Shown: piece after piece, positions 7,772 to 16,483 of the stretch
Layout: the number at the start of each line of letters is the position of its first letter
How positions within the stretch are numbered: position 1 is the first letter of the stretch
NCBI RefSeq assembly: GCF_000176035.2
Contig: NC_015675.1
Span: forward strand, 2,174,001 to 2,238,000
Direction: 5' to 3'
Origin: Mesorhizobium opportunistum WSM2075
GTDB lineage: Bacteria > Pseudomonadota > Alphaproteobacteria > Rhizobiales > Rhizobiaceae
Length of the DNA stretch: 64,000 bases
The notes under the pieces: generated by a model
Database searches by the model: none
What the model saw: only the letters and a program-made list of their open reading frames with translations
Told to the model about the DNA's origin: nothing
Translations under genes and position numbers: made by a program

Positions 7772-8956
7772 TTATCCCCGCAGCCATGCGAAGCGTTTGG
7801 TGCCTAAGCCAAGCCACGTCCGAACGGCATTCTGCTGCGATGTCGAGCGGTAGATCTTCTGATGATAGACCAGCTCATAGGGCCACAGTTCGAGGCTGCG
7901 GTTCGCGAGATGCGTGAGTATCCAGGTGATAGCGCTTGCAGCGACAATGAAGGCGCCCATCGAGACGACGACGTTGGCGGTGAAGAGGTGAGCGTGCGAA
8001 AAGAGGGAGCGGGTCAGAAAATACGTATAGGGGTGCACCAGATAAAGGCTATAGCTGACCGTCCCGAAGTAGCGAAGAAGCCGATTGCCGAGAAGCAGCG
8101 AAGTCAAGCTGCTTCGCGATACCGCCAGGCCGAAATAAAGCGCCGTCGCAGCGACCAGCAATGGCACTTCGGCATTCTGGAAATCGGACCAGTGATAGTC
8201 GTAGTGGCCGCGAGTGGATATGAAGACGCACGTTGCCAGCGCCGCGCTCTCGGCCAGCCGATGGCGACCGACACGCATCCAATCATATCGATCGTAGGCG
8301 AGACGGATCAGGCCGCCGGCAACGAAATACAGCGCAATCGGATATCTGGCCATAAAGAGCGCCGCGAGGAGACCCAGAGCGGCCAACCCAAGCTTGTTGG
8401 GGCGACGGATGGCGAAGAACACGAAGGTACCGGTGAACACATAGAACCAGACTTCGAACGTCAGGCTCCAGGCATTCGGCGTCAGCTGCTCTGTGTGGGC
8501 GAAAAGATTCAGGAACGTCAGTCCGGCGAGAATTGCGGTGAGATTGTTGGTCTCGGGATAAAGGTTTGTCGCGGCGTTCAGCGCGACGTAGAGCACGCTG
8601 AGAACGAAGAACAGCGGGTAGACGCGCAGGAACCGTCGGGCGGCAAACTCACGGGGACTGTAGTGCAGCGCACTCGGAAGGATCACGAAGCCACTGATGG
8701 CGAAGAAAAGGCACACACCGAAGGTGCCGAAATTCCAGAAAGGCCCAATGGCCGCTACATAGGCGGAGTTCGAGGCGTAGATATGCTCCGCCGTGCCGCC
8801 CAGGAGATGCGCGAAGAACACCATAAGCGAAGCGACACCACGAAGCCCGTGCGCAGCCACATTGAATGACTTGTCGGAAACTGGTTTCGCGGATGCGTCG
8901 CGCAGGACATGCGGTGCGTCCGATGGTTTCAGGGAAGGGGGATGCGCAACAGCCAT
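7772..8956 (-). CDS. Acyltransferase-3 family membrane O-acyltransferase
   Basis: A 394-aa protein. ATG 8956 is chosen because 'gaagg' sits 5 bases upstream. It has about ten membrane segments and the family signature 'LRGVASLMVFFAHL' (Arg and His of the active site), 'FGVCLFFAISGFVI' and 'AWSLTFEVWFY'. Such proteins move acetyl or other acyl groups from the cytoplasm onto cell-surface sugars. It has no periplasmic SGNH domain, unlike the neighbour at 9407. The location next to a polysaccharide locus makes O-acetylation of a surface glycan the likely role. Confidence 0.85.
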   Translation of the reverse strand: MAVAHPPSLKPSDAPHVLRDASAKPVSDKSFNVAAHGLRGVASLMVFFAHLLGGTAEHIYASNSAYVAAIGPFWNFGTFGVCLFFAISGFVILPSALHYSPREFAARRFLRVYPLFFVLSVLYVALNAATNLYPETNNLTAILAGLTFLNLFAHTEQLTPNAWSLTFEVWFYVFTGTFVFFAIRRPNKLGLAALGLLAALFMARYPIALYFVAGGLIRLAYDRYDWMRVGRHRLAESAALATCVFISTRGHYDYHWSDFQNAEVPLLVAATALYFGLAVSRSSLTSLLLGNRLLRYFGTVSYSLYLVHPYTYFLTRSLFSHAHLFTANVVVSMGAFIVAASAITWILTHLANRSLELWPYELVYHQKIYRSTSQQNAVRTWLGLGTKRFAWLRG

Positions 8957-9406
8957 TTGAGCCTTCAAATTGGACCCCGCAGACCATTCCAACCTACACC
9001 GATCCAGATTTTGCAATGCTCAGGAATTCGAAGGACACCCCTGCCCAAAAGTAGTGGGCTGGCGTGGGAAACTCCACCCGATGATCGAGCAGCCGCGTTG
9101 CGGGATCGCGGACATTAACGGGACCCGTCTTCGCCGCAGGCGAGGGCTGAACCGCAGCCGGGGCGGGGCGTGACCTACACCGGATCGGAATTGGCGGGCT
9201 TTTCGGCAGCCAGGACGCCAAAACGGCCGCAAGTCGCCACGTCGAACCGCTCCATTCGGGAAAAGCCCCGGACCTTCGCGCTTCCCTCTTGTTCCAGAGG
9301 CCATTTCGATCATGTTCGCGGGGCCACGGCGTAGTCCGATTTAGCCGCAGGTTACCTCCTATTGCGGGCGGACAGCGGTTCGAGAGTGCCGTTATACAGC
9401 ATCGGT
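8957..9406. other. Intergenic region between divergent acyltransferase genes
   Basis: About 450 bases between two divergently transcribed acyltransferase genes. Both promoters should lie here. No open frame with a credible start, no tRNA and no strong hairpin were seen. Confidence 0.4.
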
Positions 9407-11482
9407 ATGTCACGCTTTCAGGCTCATCGGCTCAGCCTCGCTGCCGGCGTGATGTTGGACGGTCGAAAACCCTCTCGTCCGGCATCGCTCCATTCAGCAC
9501 AGGCGGCTCCAACCTATCGAGCCGACATTGATGGTTTACGTGCCATTGCTGTCGTGTCGGTTGTGCTGTTTCACGCCGGTTTCACCAAGGTCGGCGGCGG
9601 CTATGTCGGTGTCGACATTTTCTTTGTCATCTCCGGCTACCTGATAACGCAATTGATCGCCAGGGATCTGCAGGCAGGCGAGTTCTCGGTCTGGCATTTC
9701 TACGAGCGGCGCATACGCCGCATTTTTCCCGCGTTGTTCGCCATGCTGGCGGTCTGTACGCTGGCATGCGCCTTCATCTTCTTACCCGATGACTTCAGAC
9801 GTTTCGGCCGCAATTCCGTCGCCACGGCTCTCTTCTCGTCCAATATCGGGTTTTGGCTGAAGACGGGCTATTTTGATGGAGAAACGTACGACCAGCCACT
9901 CATCCACACCTGGTCACTGGCGGTGGAAGAGCAGTTCTACATCCTGTTTCCGATATTCCTTGTCTCGATCTGGCGCCTGGGAACCGGCAATGTTCGCTGT
10001 CTCATTGCGAGCCTCGCTGGAATTTCGTTCATCGCAACCATCGTGGTGATGCAGTACGACGATGCTGCCGCTTTTTACCTGACCCCATTCAGGGCGTGGG
10101 AGCTTTTGTTGGGCAGCCTCATGGCGCTCGAAGCCTTCCCACGCGTCACCAAGCGCTGGCAAAGTGAGGTGGCGACCTGGGCTGGACTGCTCCTGATCGC
10201 CGCCGCCGTGCTGGGTTATTCCGAGACGACTTCATTTCCTGGTATCGCGGCGCTACTTCCGTGCATCGGAGCTGCCCTTGTCATTCACGGAGGACGTGAA
10301 GCGAGCTGCTGGGTCACGCGGCTGATTTCGACAAGGCCGTTCGTCGGCGTGGGCCTGATAAGCTACTCCCTGTATCTTTGGCATTGGCCGCTGATTGTCC
10401 TGGGCAGTTACCTGGCAATCGACGAGCTGAGTTCGCTTCAGTCTGTTGGCCTGGTGACTGCCTCGTTCACTCTGGCGCTCCTGTCCTGGCGATACATCGA
10501 GCGACCGCTCAGGGTGCCGTCGCGCGTAAGCCGCCCCGTGTCCGTCTTGGCTGGAGGTACTTTGGCCATCGTCGCCGTGGTGCTAACCGGTGCCGTGATC
10601 TACCATGACAATGGCTGGCCGACGCGCTTCTCCAAGGACGTGAATGTGTTGTCCAGCTATGCTTTCTCCGCCAACCCTGAAGCGGATAAATGCGCAAACG
10701 TGTTGCTTCAGCTTGCGGCAAAGTCTCCCTGTACAATAGGCACCTCTGAAAATGCCCGCATCTTCCTGTGGGGGGATTCTCACGCCGGAGCGCTGTTCGG
10801 CGCGATGTCCGAGTTGGCTGCGAATGGCGCAAGTACGGTCTACGGCGCCACTCCCCGCTGCCCCCCTCTGCTTGGTGTCGGAAGCGACGGAGCGTGCATC
10901 CAGGGAAACGATCTTCGGCTCAAATACGTCCTCGGCCGCCCAGAGCTGAAGACCGTTATAATCGCCGCCAGGTGGTCTCTCTACCTGGAGGGCCGTGCCG
11001 TCGAACTTGGACCGGCAGAACGCAACGGCGACCTTCCCCAGTTGCAGGACCGCAACGGCGTTCAATTCGACCGCTTCTCAAACGAGGCGCGCGAGGCATT
11101 CGAGATATCCCTGAGAAAAACTGTGCGTCGGCTCCTCGAAGCCGGCAAGAACGTGATCATCGTCTATCCCGTCCCAGAAGTGGGTTATGACGTCCCCTCC
11201 ACGGCGGCCCGACTCGTAGCGCACGGACATGATCTGTCTGGCTTCAACGTGTCGGAGCGCCTCTACCGGGAGCGGCAGCAGATTGCGTTTGGCGTTCTGG
11301 ACAGGCTGGGCCAACATCGCGGCCTCGTTCGCGTGTATCCAACGCAGGCGCTTTGTCCGCAGGAACGGTGTGTTGTCATGATGGGCGGAAAACTGCTGTA
11401 TTTTGACAGCCACCACCTCAGCATCCCAGGGTCCGAGGCACTCGAGCCATTGCTTGCAAGAGCTCTGCGACAAGGCGCCTGA
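9407..11482 (+). CDS. OafA-like acyltransferase with C-terminal SGNH domain
   Basis: A protein of about 691 aa (ATG 9407; a TTG at 9362 or ATG 9452 are alternatives). The N-terminal half is an acyltransferase-3 membrane domain: 'GLRAIAVVSVVLFHAGF', 'YVGVDIFFVISGYLIT', 'HTWSLAVEEQFYILFP'. The C-terminal half is a periplasmic SGNH domain with the Ser block 'IFLWGDSHAGAL' and the Asp-His block 'FDSHHLS', so the catalytic residues look intact. This architecture O-acetylates lipopolysaccharide, capsule or exopolysaccharide sugars at the membrane. It converges on the E1/PglD-fusion operon with a 75-bp gap. Confidence 0.9.
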   Translation: MSRFQAHRLSLAAGVMLDGRKPSRPASLHSAQAAPTYRADIDGLRAIAVVSVVLFHAGFTKVGGGYVGVDIFFVISGYLITQLIARDLQAGEFSVWHFYERRIRRIFPALFAMLAVCTLACAFIFLPDDFRRFGRNSVATALFSSNIGFWLKTGYFDGETYDQPLIHTWSLAVEEQFYILFPIFLVSIWRLGTGNVRCLIASLAGISFIATIVVMQYDDAAAFYLTPFRAWELLLGSLMALEAFPRVTKRWQSEVATWAGLLLIAAAVLGYSETTSFPGIAALLPCIGAALVIHGGREASCWVTRLISTRPFVGVGLISYSLYLWHWPLIVLGSYLAIDELSSLQSVGLVTASFTLALLSWRYIERPLRVPSRVSRPVSVLAGGTLAIVAVVLTGAVIYHDNGWPTRFSKDVNVLSSYAFSANPEADKCANVLLQLAAKSPCTIGTSENARIFLWGDSHAGALFGAMSELAANGASTVYGATPRCPPLLGVGSDGACIQGNDLRLKYVLGRPELKTVIIAARWSLYLEGRAVELGPAERNGDLPQLQDRNGVQFDRFSNEAREAFEISLRKTVRRLLEAGKNVIIVYPVPEVGYDVPSTAARLVAHGHDLSGFNVSERLYRERQQIAFGVLDRLGQHRGLVRVYPTQALCPQERCVVMMGGKLLYFDSHHLSIPGSEALEPLLARALRQGA

Positions 11483-11557
11483 GGTTCCGAGGCTCAAAGC
11501 GCGTAGCGTTTGAACGGAAACGCAGAAAGCCGTCTTGCACTTTGCTGGAAATCGCTT

Positions 11558-12658
11558 TTAGCGGAGGTGCCGGCGGCCCTGAGCGTCGACGATGGTGTTG
11601 TCCGCGACGTTTGCACTGATATGCGCGCCGTTGTGGATCAGGCAACCGGCACCGATCTGGACACCCAGCAGCACCGTTGCGCCCATGCCCACGACAGACA
11701 TGGCCCCGACGCTCACCCCGCCGGCGACGATGGCGCCCGGGGTCAGGTGGGCATTGTCCTGCACGATGCTGTCGTGGCAGACGATACTCCCCTGGTTGAC
11801 GATGACGTTGTTGCCGATCGTACAGCGCGGGCCGATGCTCGCGCCGGCCAGAATATGGCAGCCATCTCCGATCCTGGTCGCCTTGGAGACGATCGCGGAT
11901 GGGTGGATCACAGGCGGCAGGATGAAACCCATGGCCGCAGCGCGTTCGAACATGGCCCGCCGCGCCTCGCTTGACTGGGCTCCGCCGATGCCGATGAAGG
12001 CGTAGCGGGTACCCTCGGCGAGCAGACGCTCCAGGCTCTCTTGCGTACCGATCACCGAAATGCCGGCGCAGACGTAGTGGCCAACGGGCAGGGCCTGGTC
12101 GGTGCAACCGAGGATCTCGTATCCGGAGCCATCGAGAGCATCGATCAAGCAGGCGGCGTGGCCGCCGCCGCCGATGATGACCGCCCGTCGCGTGGACGCG
12201 GAAGGAACGGCAGACTGCGCCCCGTGCGAACCTGCAACTATCGCCTCGGATCGGCAGCTGGCCGCCGCGCGCACCTCGGCTTCGCCGATGCGGCCGTTGG
12301 AGGGCCTGACATCCGCCAGATCGATCCCGAGCTCGGACGCGGCCTTGCGGGCCTTGGCCGTTATCGCGACCTCTTTGACAGCGCTATCGGTTGGGCTGGC
12401 CGCTGCGGATGCGCTCGCATTTTCGTCGGCGATCTCGCACAGCGTTGAGCCGACGGCGACGAAGTCGCCGATCTTGACGTCGAGCCGGCCGATTACCCCT
12501 GCCTCGGGGGCATTGACCTCAACGGCAGCCTTCGTGGTCTCAAGGACAAAGAGAAGAGCCCCTTGCTCTACGCCTTCACCCTGCACGACCTTGATCTCGA
12601 TCAACTGAAGATTGTCCTCGTTGGCGTTAACCCGCGGGGCCTCGACAAGCACAGTCAT
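11558..12658 (-). CDS. Lipoyl / E1-binding / PglD-NeuD-type acyltransferase fusion
   Basis: A 366-aa three-part protein. Residues 1-77 are a biotinyl/lipoyl domain with the target Lys43 in 'LETTKAAVEV'. Residues about 98-132 look like the E1/E3-binding segment of 2-oxoacid dehydrogenase E2 proteins ('ITAKARKAASELGIDL', 'GRIGEAEV'). Residues 157-366 are a PglD/NeuD-type sugar acyltransferase: nucleotide-binding 'AVIIGGGGHAACLIDAL', then left-handed beta-helix repeats with the presumed catalytic His295 in 'CHDSIVQDNAHLTPG'. The normal E2 catalytic domain is absent. The gene is last in the operon, 6 bp after E1 beta. It probably carries an acyl group on its own lipoyl arm and passes it to an amino-sugar (inference). 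Confidence 0.9.
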   Translation of the reverse strand: MTVLVEAPRVNANEDNLQLIEIKVVQGEGVEQGALLFVLETTKAAVEVNAPEAGVIGRLDVKIGDFVAVGSTLCEIADENASASAAASPTDSAVKEVAITAKARKAASELGIDLADVRPSNGRIGEAEVRAAASCRSEAIVAGSHGAQSAVPSASTRRAVIIGGGGHAACLIDALDGSGYEILGCTDQALPVGHYVCAGISVIGTQESLERLLAEGTRYAFIGIGGAQSSEARRAMFERAAAMGFILPPVIHPSAIVSKATRIGDGCHILAGASIGPRCTIGNNVIVNQGSIVCHDSIVQDNAHLTPGAIVAGGVSVGAMSVVGMGATVLLGVQIGAGCLIHNGAHISANVADNTIVDAQGRRHLR

Positions 12659-12664
12659 GAAAGC

Positions 12665-13597
12665 TTAGCCTTTCTTGAACAGATCGATGCAGGCCGCCTG
12701 GATGGCGTTCACACCTGGCAGCAGATCGTCCTCCCATTCGCGGCTTGAGGGAATAGGATGGTTTGGCCCGGCCAATGCGCTGAAGTGCTTGACCCTACCG
12801 ATCAAGGCGCGCGCACACTCGGACGCGAAGCCCCAGCCAGGAGAGCCCTCCTCCACGACGAGAACGCGGCTGCACTGGCCGACCTGGCTCAGGACCTCCT
12901 CGCCGGGAAAAGGCGACAGCTGTTCAACGGCCACCACGGTGGTTGCGATTTCCTCCTCTTCGGCGAGCTTGTTTGCGGCAGCAACCGCGTGCTCGACGCA
13001 ACCCCCATAGGTCAGGATCACGATGTCCGAATCCGCCGGACGTGGAAGGGCGGCCGTGCCGAGCACGGGCCTCGAATACATGACCTTGTTTTCGATTATC
13101 AGGTGAGGGGACCGAGAAGCGAGGGCCCGGTGCAGGAGCGCGCCTGGATCCGCATACTCATGCGTTGCAAACACGGTAAGGCCCGGCACGCCGCAAAAAT
13201 GCTTTTCCAGGCTTTGCGAGTGCGTCGGTCCATAGCCGCGCCGTCCACCCATGGGCGCGCGGATGATGATCGGCACCTCGACCTGATCGTTGTACATCCA
13301 GCGAAACTTGGCTGCGTGGTTGATGATCTGGTCGGCGGCAAGGGCGATGAAATCTCCGAACATGAGCTCGACGATCACAGGCCTGCCCTTGAGGGCCATG
13401 CCCGCCGCCATGCCGACGATGCCACCTTCGCTGATCGGCGTGGTCCAGACACGATCCTGATACGCCGTGGACAGGCCCTTGGTCACTTTGAAGGCGCCGC
13501 CATAGGGGTCGAGGACGTCCTCGCCCATCACCACCAGCCGTAGATCGGCTTGCATGAGATCGTGGAGCGCGCGATTGATCGATTCGACGACGCGCAT
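12665..13597 (-). CDS. 2-oxoacid dehydrogenase E1 component, beta subunit
   Basis: A 310-aa transketolase-type E1 beta subunit, shorter than most pyruvate dehydrogenase betas because it lacks a lipoyl domain. The thiamine-binding Glu57 is in 'TTPISEGGIVGMAAGMA', followed by 'FRWMYNDQVEVPIIIRAPMG' and 'GYGPTHSQSLEKHFCGVPG', all typical of the family. With the E1 alpha gene directly upstream (3-bp gap) it should form an alpha2-beta2 enzyme that decarboxylates a 2-oxoacid and acylates a lipoyl group. The substrate cannot be read from sequence. No E3 gene lies in the window, so reoxidation would need a housekeeping E3. Confidence 0.92.
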   Translation of the reverse strand: MRVVESINRALHDLMQADLRLVVMGEDVLDPYGGAFKVTKGLSTAYQDRVWTTPISEGGIVGMAAGMALKGRPVIVELMFGDFIALAADQIINHAAKFRWMYNDQVEVPIIIRAPMGGRRGYGPTHSQSLEKHFCGVPGLTVFATHEYADPGALLHRALASRSPHLIIENKVMYSRPVLGTAALPRPADSDIVILTYGGCVEHAVAAANKLAEEEEIATTVVAVEQLSPFPGEEVLSQVGQCSRVLVVEEGSPGWGFASECARALIGRVKHFSALAGPNHPIPSSREWEDDLLPGVNAIQAACIDLFKKG

Positions 13598-13600
13598 GGG

Positions 13601-14608
13601 TCAGCCTCGCGCCAGGGTTGCGGCAGCCGCGGATTCGACGGCGCGATCCACGGCAGATCGACAAAAGGCGTCGATCTCCTCGAACTGCGCAACACGCTGG
13701 CGCATCGGGGGGATCGGATCCCGGGCTCGAGCCTGTTCAAGCCGCAAGGGCGGCCGGGTATCATCTCCCTTGCTGTGGGGACCGATCCGTTCGGTCCGCA
13801 AATAGAGCCAGCACGGACGGCCCTCGGCGCGAATATAGGCTACAGCCTCCTGGGCAAGCTCACATATCTCGACCGGATCGTTGCCATCGTAGGCGAACGT
13901 GCGGATGCCGAAAGGTTCGGCCCTGGCGATGATCGAACCGGAAACGGTGAGATGTTTTGGGGTGGTTTGGGCGATGTCGTTATCCTCGACCACAAAAAGC
14001 ACGGGGGCACCGAAAACCGAAGCGAGGTTCAGGCTCTCGTAAACAGCTCCTTCACCCATCGTTCCATCGCCCAGGAACACCACCGCGACGGCGCCCTCGT
14101 CTTTTCGTGCCAGTGCACTGCCGACCGCCACGGGCGCTATGCCGCCTTGGATTCCATTGGAGTGGAAGTTGCGGAAACACAGGTGCTGACTGCCGCCGCG
14201 CCCCCCGCAAATGCCGGTTACGCGCCCCATGATCTCGGCAATCAGGCCCTCGACTTCACCCGAGTAGGCAATGAAATGACCGTGGCAGCGGTGATTGCTC
14301 CAGACAATGTCGCGATCCCGGTCAAGAGCGTTCACCACCCCCACCGCATTGGCTTCCTGTCCGATGGATGTGTGCGTGGTGCCGAACAGCAGCCCTTGGG
14401 AAAACAGCTCCAGCAAGCGCTCCTCGACAAGCCGGATGAGGATCATCTGCTGATAAAGCCGGGCCACGGTCGGCAATTCGAACCCAAGCAGCGTCCTTTT
14501 TTCCTGAGGAAGGGTAAGGTTCTGCAATGCTGAAGACGGCACCAATTTCAGCTCTCCAAAGGAAGACGCCGGAATGGCTCCATCTTTCCTGATGGCGTGC
14601 TCGTTCAT
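13601..14608 (-). CDS. 2-oxoacid dehydrogenase E1 component, alpha subunit
   Basis: A 335-aa E1 alpha subunit. The thiamine-diphosphate motif runs from GDG at 180-182 to N210 ('FLGDGTMGEGAVYESLN' ... 'VVEDN'). Other family blocks are 'NHRCHGHFIAYSG', 'GGRGGSQHL' and 'GIQGGIAPVAVGSAL'. The lipoyl-domain contact region reads 'THTSIGQEA'. The start ATG overlaps the stop of the upstream aminotransferase gene (TGATG), so translation is probably coupled. Pairing with a sugar aminotransferase rather than with E2/E3 genes is the oddity, and argues against a role in central carbon metabolism. Confidence 0.92.
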   Translation of the reverse strand: MNEHAIRKDGAIPASSFGELKLVPSSALQNLTLPQEKRTLLGFELPTVARLYQQMILIRLVEERLLELFSQGLLFGTTHTSIGQEANAVGVVNALDRDRDIVWSNHRCHGHFIAYSGEVEGLIAEIMGRVTGICGGRGGSQHLCFRNFHSNGIQGGIAPVAVGSALARKDEGAVAVVFLGDGTMGEGAVYESLNLASVFGAPVLFVVEDNDIAQTTPKHLTVSGSIIARAEPFGIRTFAYDGNDPVEICELAQEAVAYIRAEGRPCWLYLRTERIGPHSKGDDTRPPLRLEQARARDPIPPMRQRVAQFEEIDAFCRSAVDRAVESAAAATLARG

Positions 14609-15783
14609 CAGGCCGCCTCGAGCTGGCGCGAAGCCGCGACAAGGATGGACCGCGTCGTCGACGCTGCCGCCGCCGTTTCCTCGGTCGTCCAGGACGGGTC
14701 GACCAGGAACGCGATGCTCGTTTCACCAAGCTGCCGCGCGACGGGCAGTCGCTCGGACGGCGCCACGCCGGCATCCGCGAATGCATGCTCGAGATAGATT
14801 TCGGAACAGCTGCCCGAGAAGCACGGAACGCCTGCCGCGTTGACGGCCGCGATCAGCTCGTCCCGCGACCATCCCGAAGACAACATCTCCGGCTTGATAT
14901 AGAAATAGCATCGATACCAGGCATGCCTGTGTGCCGGATCGAGCCGGGGCGTGTACAGCATCGGCAAATCGGCAAGCGTGTTTATCCAGATGGCAGCATT
15001 GCGCTCGCGTTGGTGAATCCAGTCGGGCAGGCGTTCGAGCTGCCGCAAGCCAAGCACGGCCTGGATGGATGTCATGCGCCAGTTGGTGCCGATGCTGTCA
15101 TGCAACCAGCGGAATCCGGTCGGCCGATGAGGGGCAAAGACCACATTATAGTTCTTGCCGTGGTCCTTGAGGCTCCAGGCGGCAAGCCACAATTTCCTGT
15201 CGTCCATCGCGACAAGCCCGCCTTCGCCGCCCGTCGTGATGATCTTGTCCTGGCAGAACGAAAATGCCGCTATGTCACCGAAGGAGCCTATCGGTCGCCC
15301 GTTGTATTCGGCGCCATGCGCCTGGGCGCAATCCTCGATCACCTTGATGCCGCTGCGCTTTGCCAGTTCCATGATCGGCGCCATGTCGCACGGCCATCCG
15401 GCGATATGCACGACAATGACCGCCTTTGTCCGCGCCGTTATCTTCGGCGCGATCGTTTCGGCGGAAAGATTGCCCGAGGTCGGGTCGACATCGGCGAAGA
15501 CAGGTGTCGCACCGGCAAACATGACGCAAGCGGCCGACGCGACGAAACTGCGGGGCGTTACGATCACCTCATCGCCGGAGCCGATGTGGAGGATCTTCAT
15601 TGCAAGATCCAGCGCGAGGGAGCCATTGGCCAGCGCCACGGCATGACGTCGGCCGAGGCTGCGCGCGTAAGCGCGTTCGAAGCTCTTCACATGGTCGCCG
15701 GTCCAGGCGTTCACCCGGCCAGACCGCAGAACGTCCACGACATCGGCTATCTGTTCTTCGTCGTAAATCGGCCAGCGTTTCAT
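14608..15783 (-). CDS. DegT/DnrJ/EryC1-family sugar aminotransferase
   Basis: A 391-aa PLP enzyme of the family that turns nucleotide-linked keto-sugars into amino-sugars. PLP Lys180 is in 'FSFCQDKIITTGGEGG', and the cofactor Asp is in 'VIEDCAQAHGAEYNG'. Other blocks are 'VALANGSLALDLAM' and 'GDEVIVTPRSF'. By analogy with PglE it could aminate the UDP-4-keto-6-deoxy sugar made by the PglF/CapD-like dehydratase at 26548-28698. The product amine would then be acylated by the PglD-type fusion two genes downstream. Cotranscription is supported by a 22-bp gap from the deacetylase gene upstream and a 1-base overlap with E1 alpha. Confidence 0.9.
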   Translation of the reverse strand: MKRWPIYDEEQIADVVDVLRSGRVNAWTGDHVKSFERAYARSLGRRHAVALANGSLALDLAMKILHIGSGDEVIVTPRSFVASAACVMFAGATPVFADVDPTSGNLSAETIAPKITARTKAVIVVHIAGWPCDMAPIMELAKRSGIKVIEDCAQAHGAEYNGRPIGSFGDIAAFSFCQDKIITTGGEGGLVAMDDRKLWLAAWSLKDHGKNYNVVFAPHRPTGFRWLHDSIGTNWRMTSIQAVLGLRQLERLPDWIHQRERNAAIWINTLADLPMLYTPRLDPAHRHAWYRCYFYIKPEMLSSGWSRDELIAAVNAAGVPCFSGSCSEIYLEHAFADAGVAPSERLPVARQLGETSIAFLVDPSWTTEETAAAASTTRSILVAASRQLEAA

Positions 15784-15805
15784 CTCGGAACACTCCAGCT
15801 AGAAT

Positions 15806-16483
15806 TCAGATGACATTTCTAAGAAGGACAAAGGCCTCGGCCGCCCTCAAATGGACGGCGGTGCCCCTAACGATCGCCAGCGCCCGTAATGTTTCGATCG
15901 AACGCTCGTGCGGGAAATTCTTGATCTGCGAAGCGAACATCGACGCAGCTTCGAGTTTGCGGTCGAGTGTCGCCTGGATGTCTATGAAGACATTCGGCAC
16001 GAAGCTCGGCGTGACATAGGGTGCATTCCAGTTCGTTTCAGACACCGTCTCGTAGGCCATGATCGTCCGCGGGTAGTGTGACTGGGTGGGACGGGCGGCA
16101 ACCAGCGACGACAGGAAGATCAGCTGGTGGTCCATATGAACATCGCCGACGAAGGGGATGAGCAAGGTGTCCGGCTTGACCGCCTGCAGCAGAGCTTGCA
16201 ACGCCGCATTGACGGTCGAGTGCGGTGTCTGGCCGAGCTGCGCGGCGGGCAGATCAAGCCAATGCGTGTGTCGCACGCCCAGGCCGGCATGGGCCGCCTT
16301 CGCCTCACTTCGGACCTGCTGCGTCATCTCCTCGGTGAAGGCAGGCGGACAGCCTCGCGTAACCACCGCGACATGGACTTCCCCGCCTTCCGCGGCGACC
16401 CGGGCTATCGTGCCGCCACACCCCAGAACCTCATCGTCGGGATGCGGCGCGATCACCAGGAGCCGACCAAGGGCCGGGCTCAT
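15806..16483 (-). CDS. PIG-L family deacetylase (LmbE-like)
   Basis: A 225-aa zinc-dependent deacetylase. The hallmark 'APHPDDEVLGCGGT' is at residues 12-25, where His14 and the Asp pair bind zinc, and the later 'DVHMDHQ' carries the third ligand His. Family members remove acetyl groups from N-acetylglucosamine-type sugars on lipids or small molecules. The start overlaps the sugar-transferase stop by 4 bp (ATGA), so it is part of the operon. It could deacetylate an acetamido sugar so that another acyl group can be installed, but the real substrate is unknown. Confidence 0.88.
   Translation of the reverse strand: MSPALGRLLVIAPHPDDEVLGCGGTIARVAAEGGEVHVAVVTRGCPPAFTEEMTQQVRSEAKAAHAGLGVRHTHWLDLPAAQLGQTPHSTVNAALQALLQAVKPDTLLIPFVGDVHMDHQLIFLSSLVAARPTQSHYPRTIMAYETVSETNWNAPYVTPSFVPNVFIDIQATLDRKLEAASMFASQIKNFPHERSIETLRALAIVRGTAVHLRAAEAFVLLRNVI

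Noticed and set aside
7862..8869. 335-codon plus-strand open frame
   Set aside because: Antisense to the acyltransferase-3 gene, with Arg/Glu/Gln-rich composition and no family; the reverse frame has clear membrane and active-site motifs.
12758..14533. Plus-strand frames of 261 and 327 codons
   Set aside because: Antisense to E1 beta and E1 alpha, whose thiamine and interface motifs are clear.
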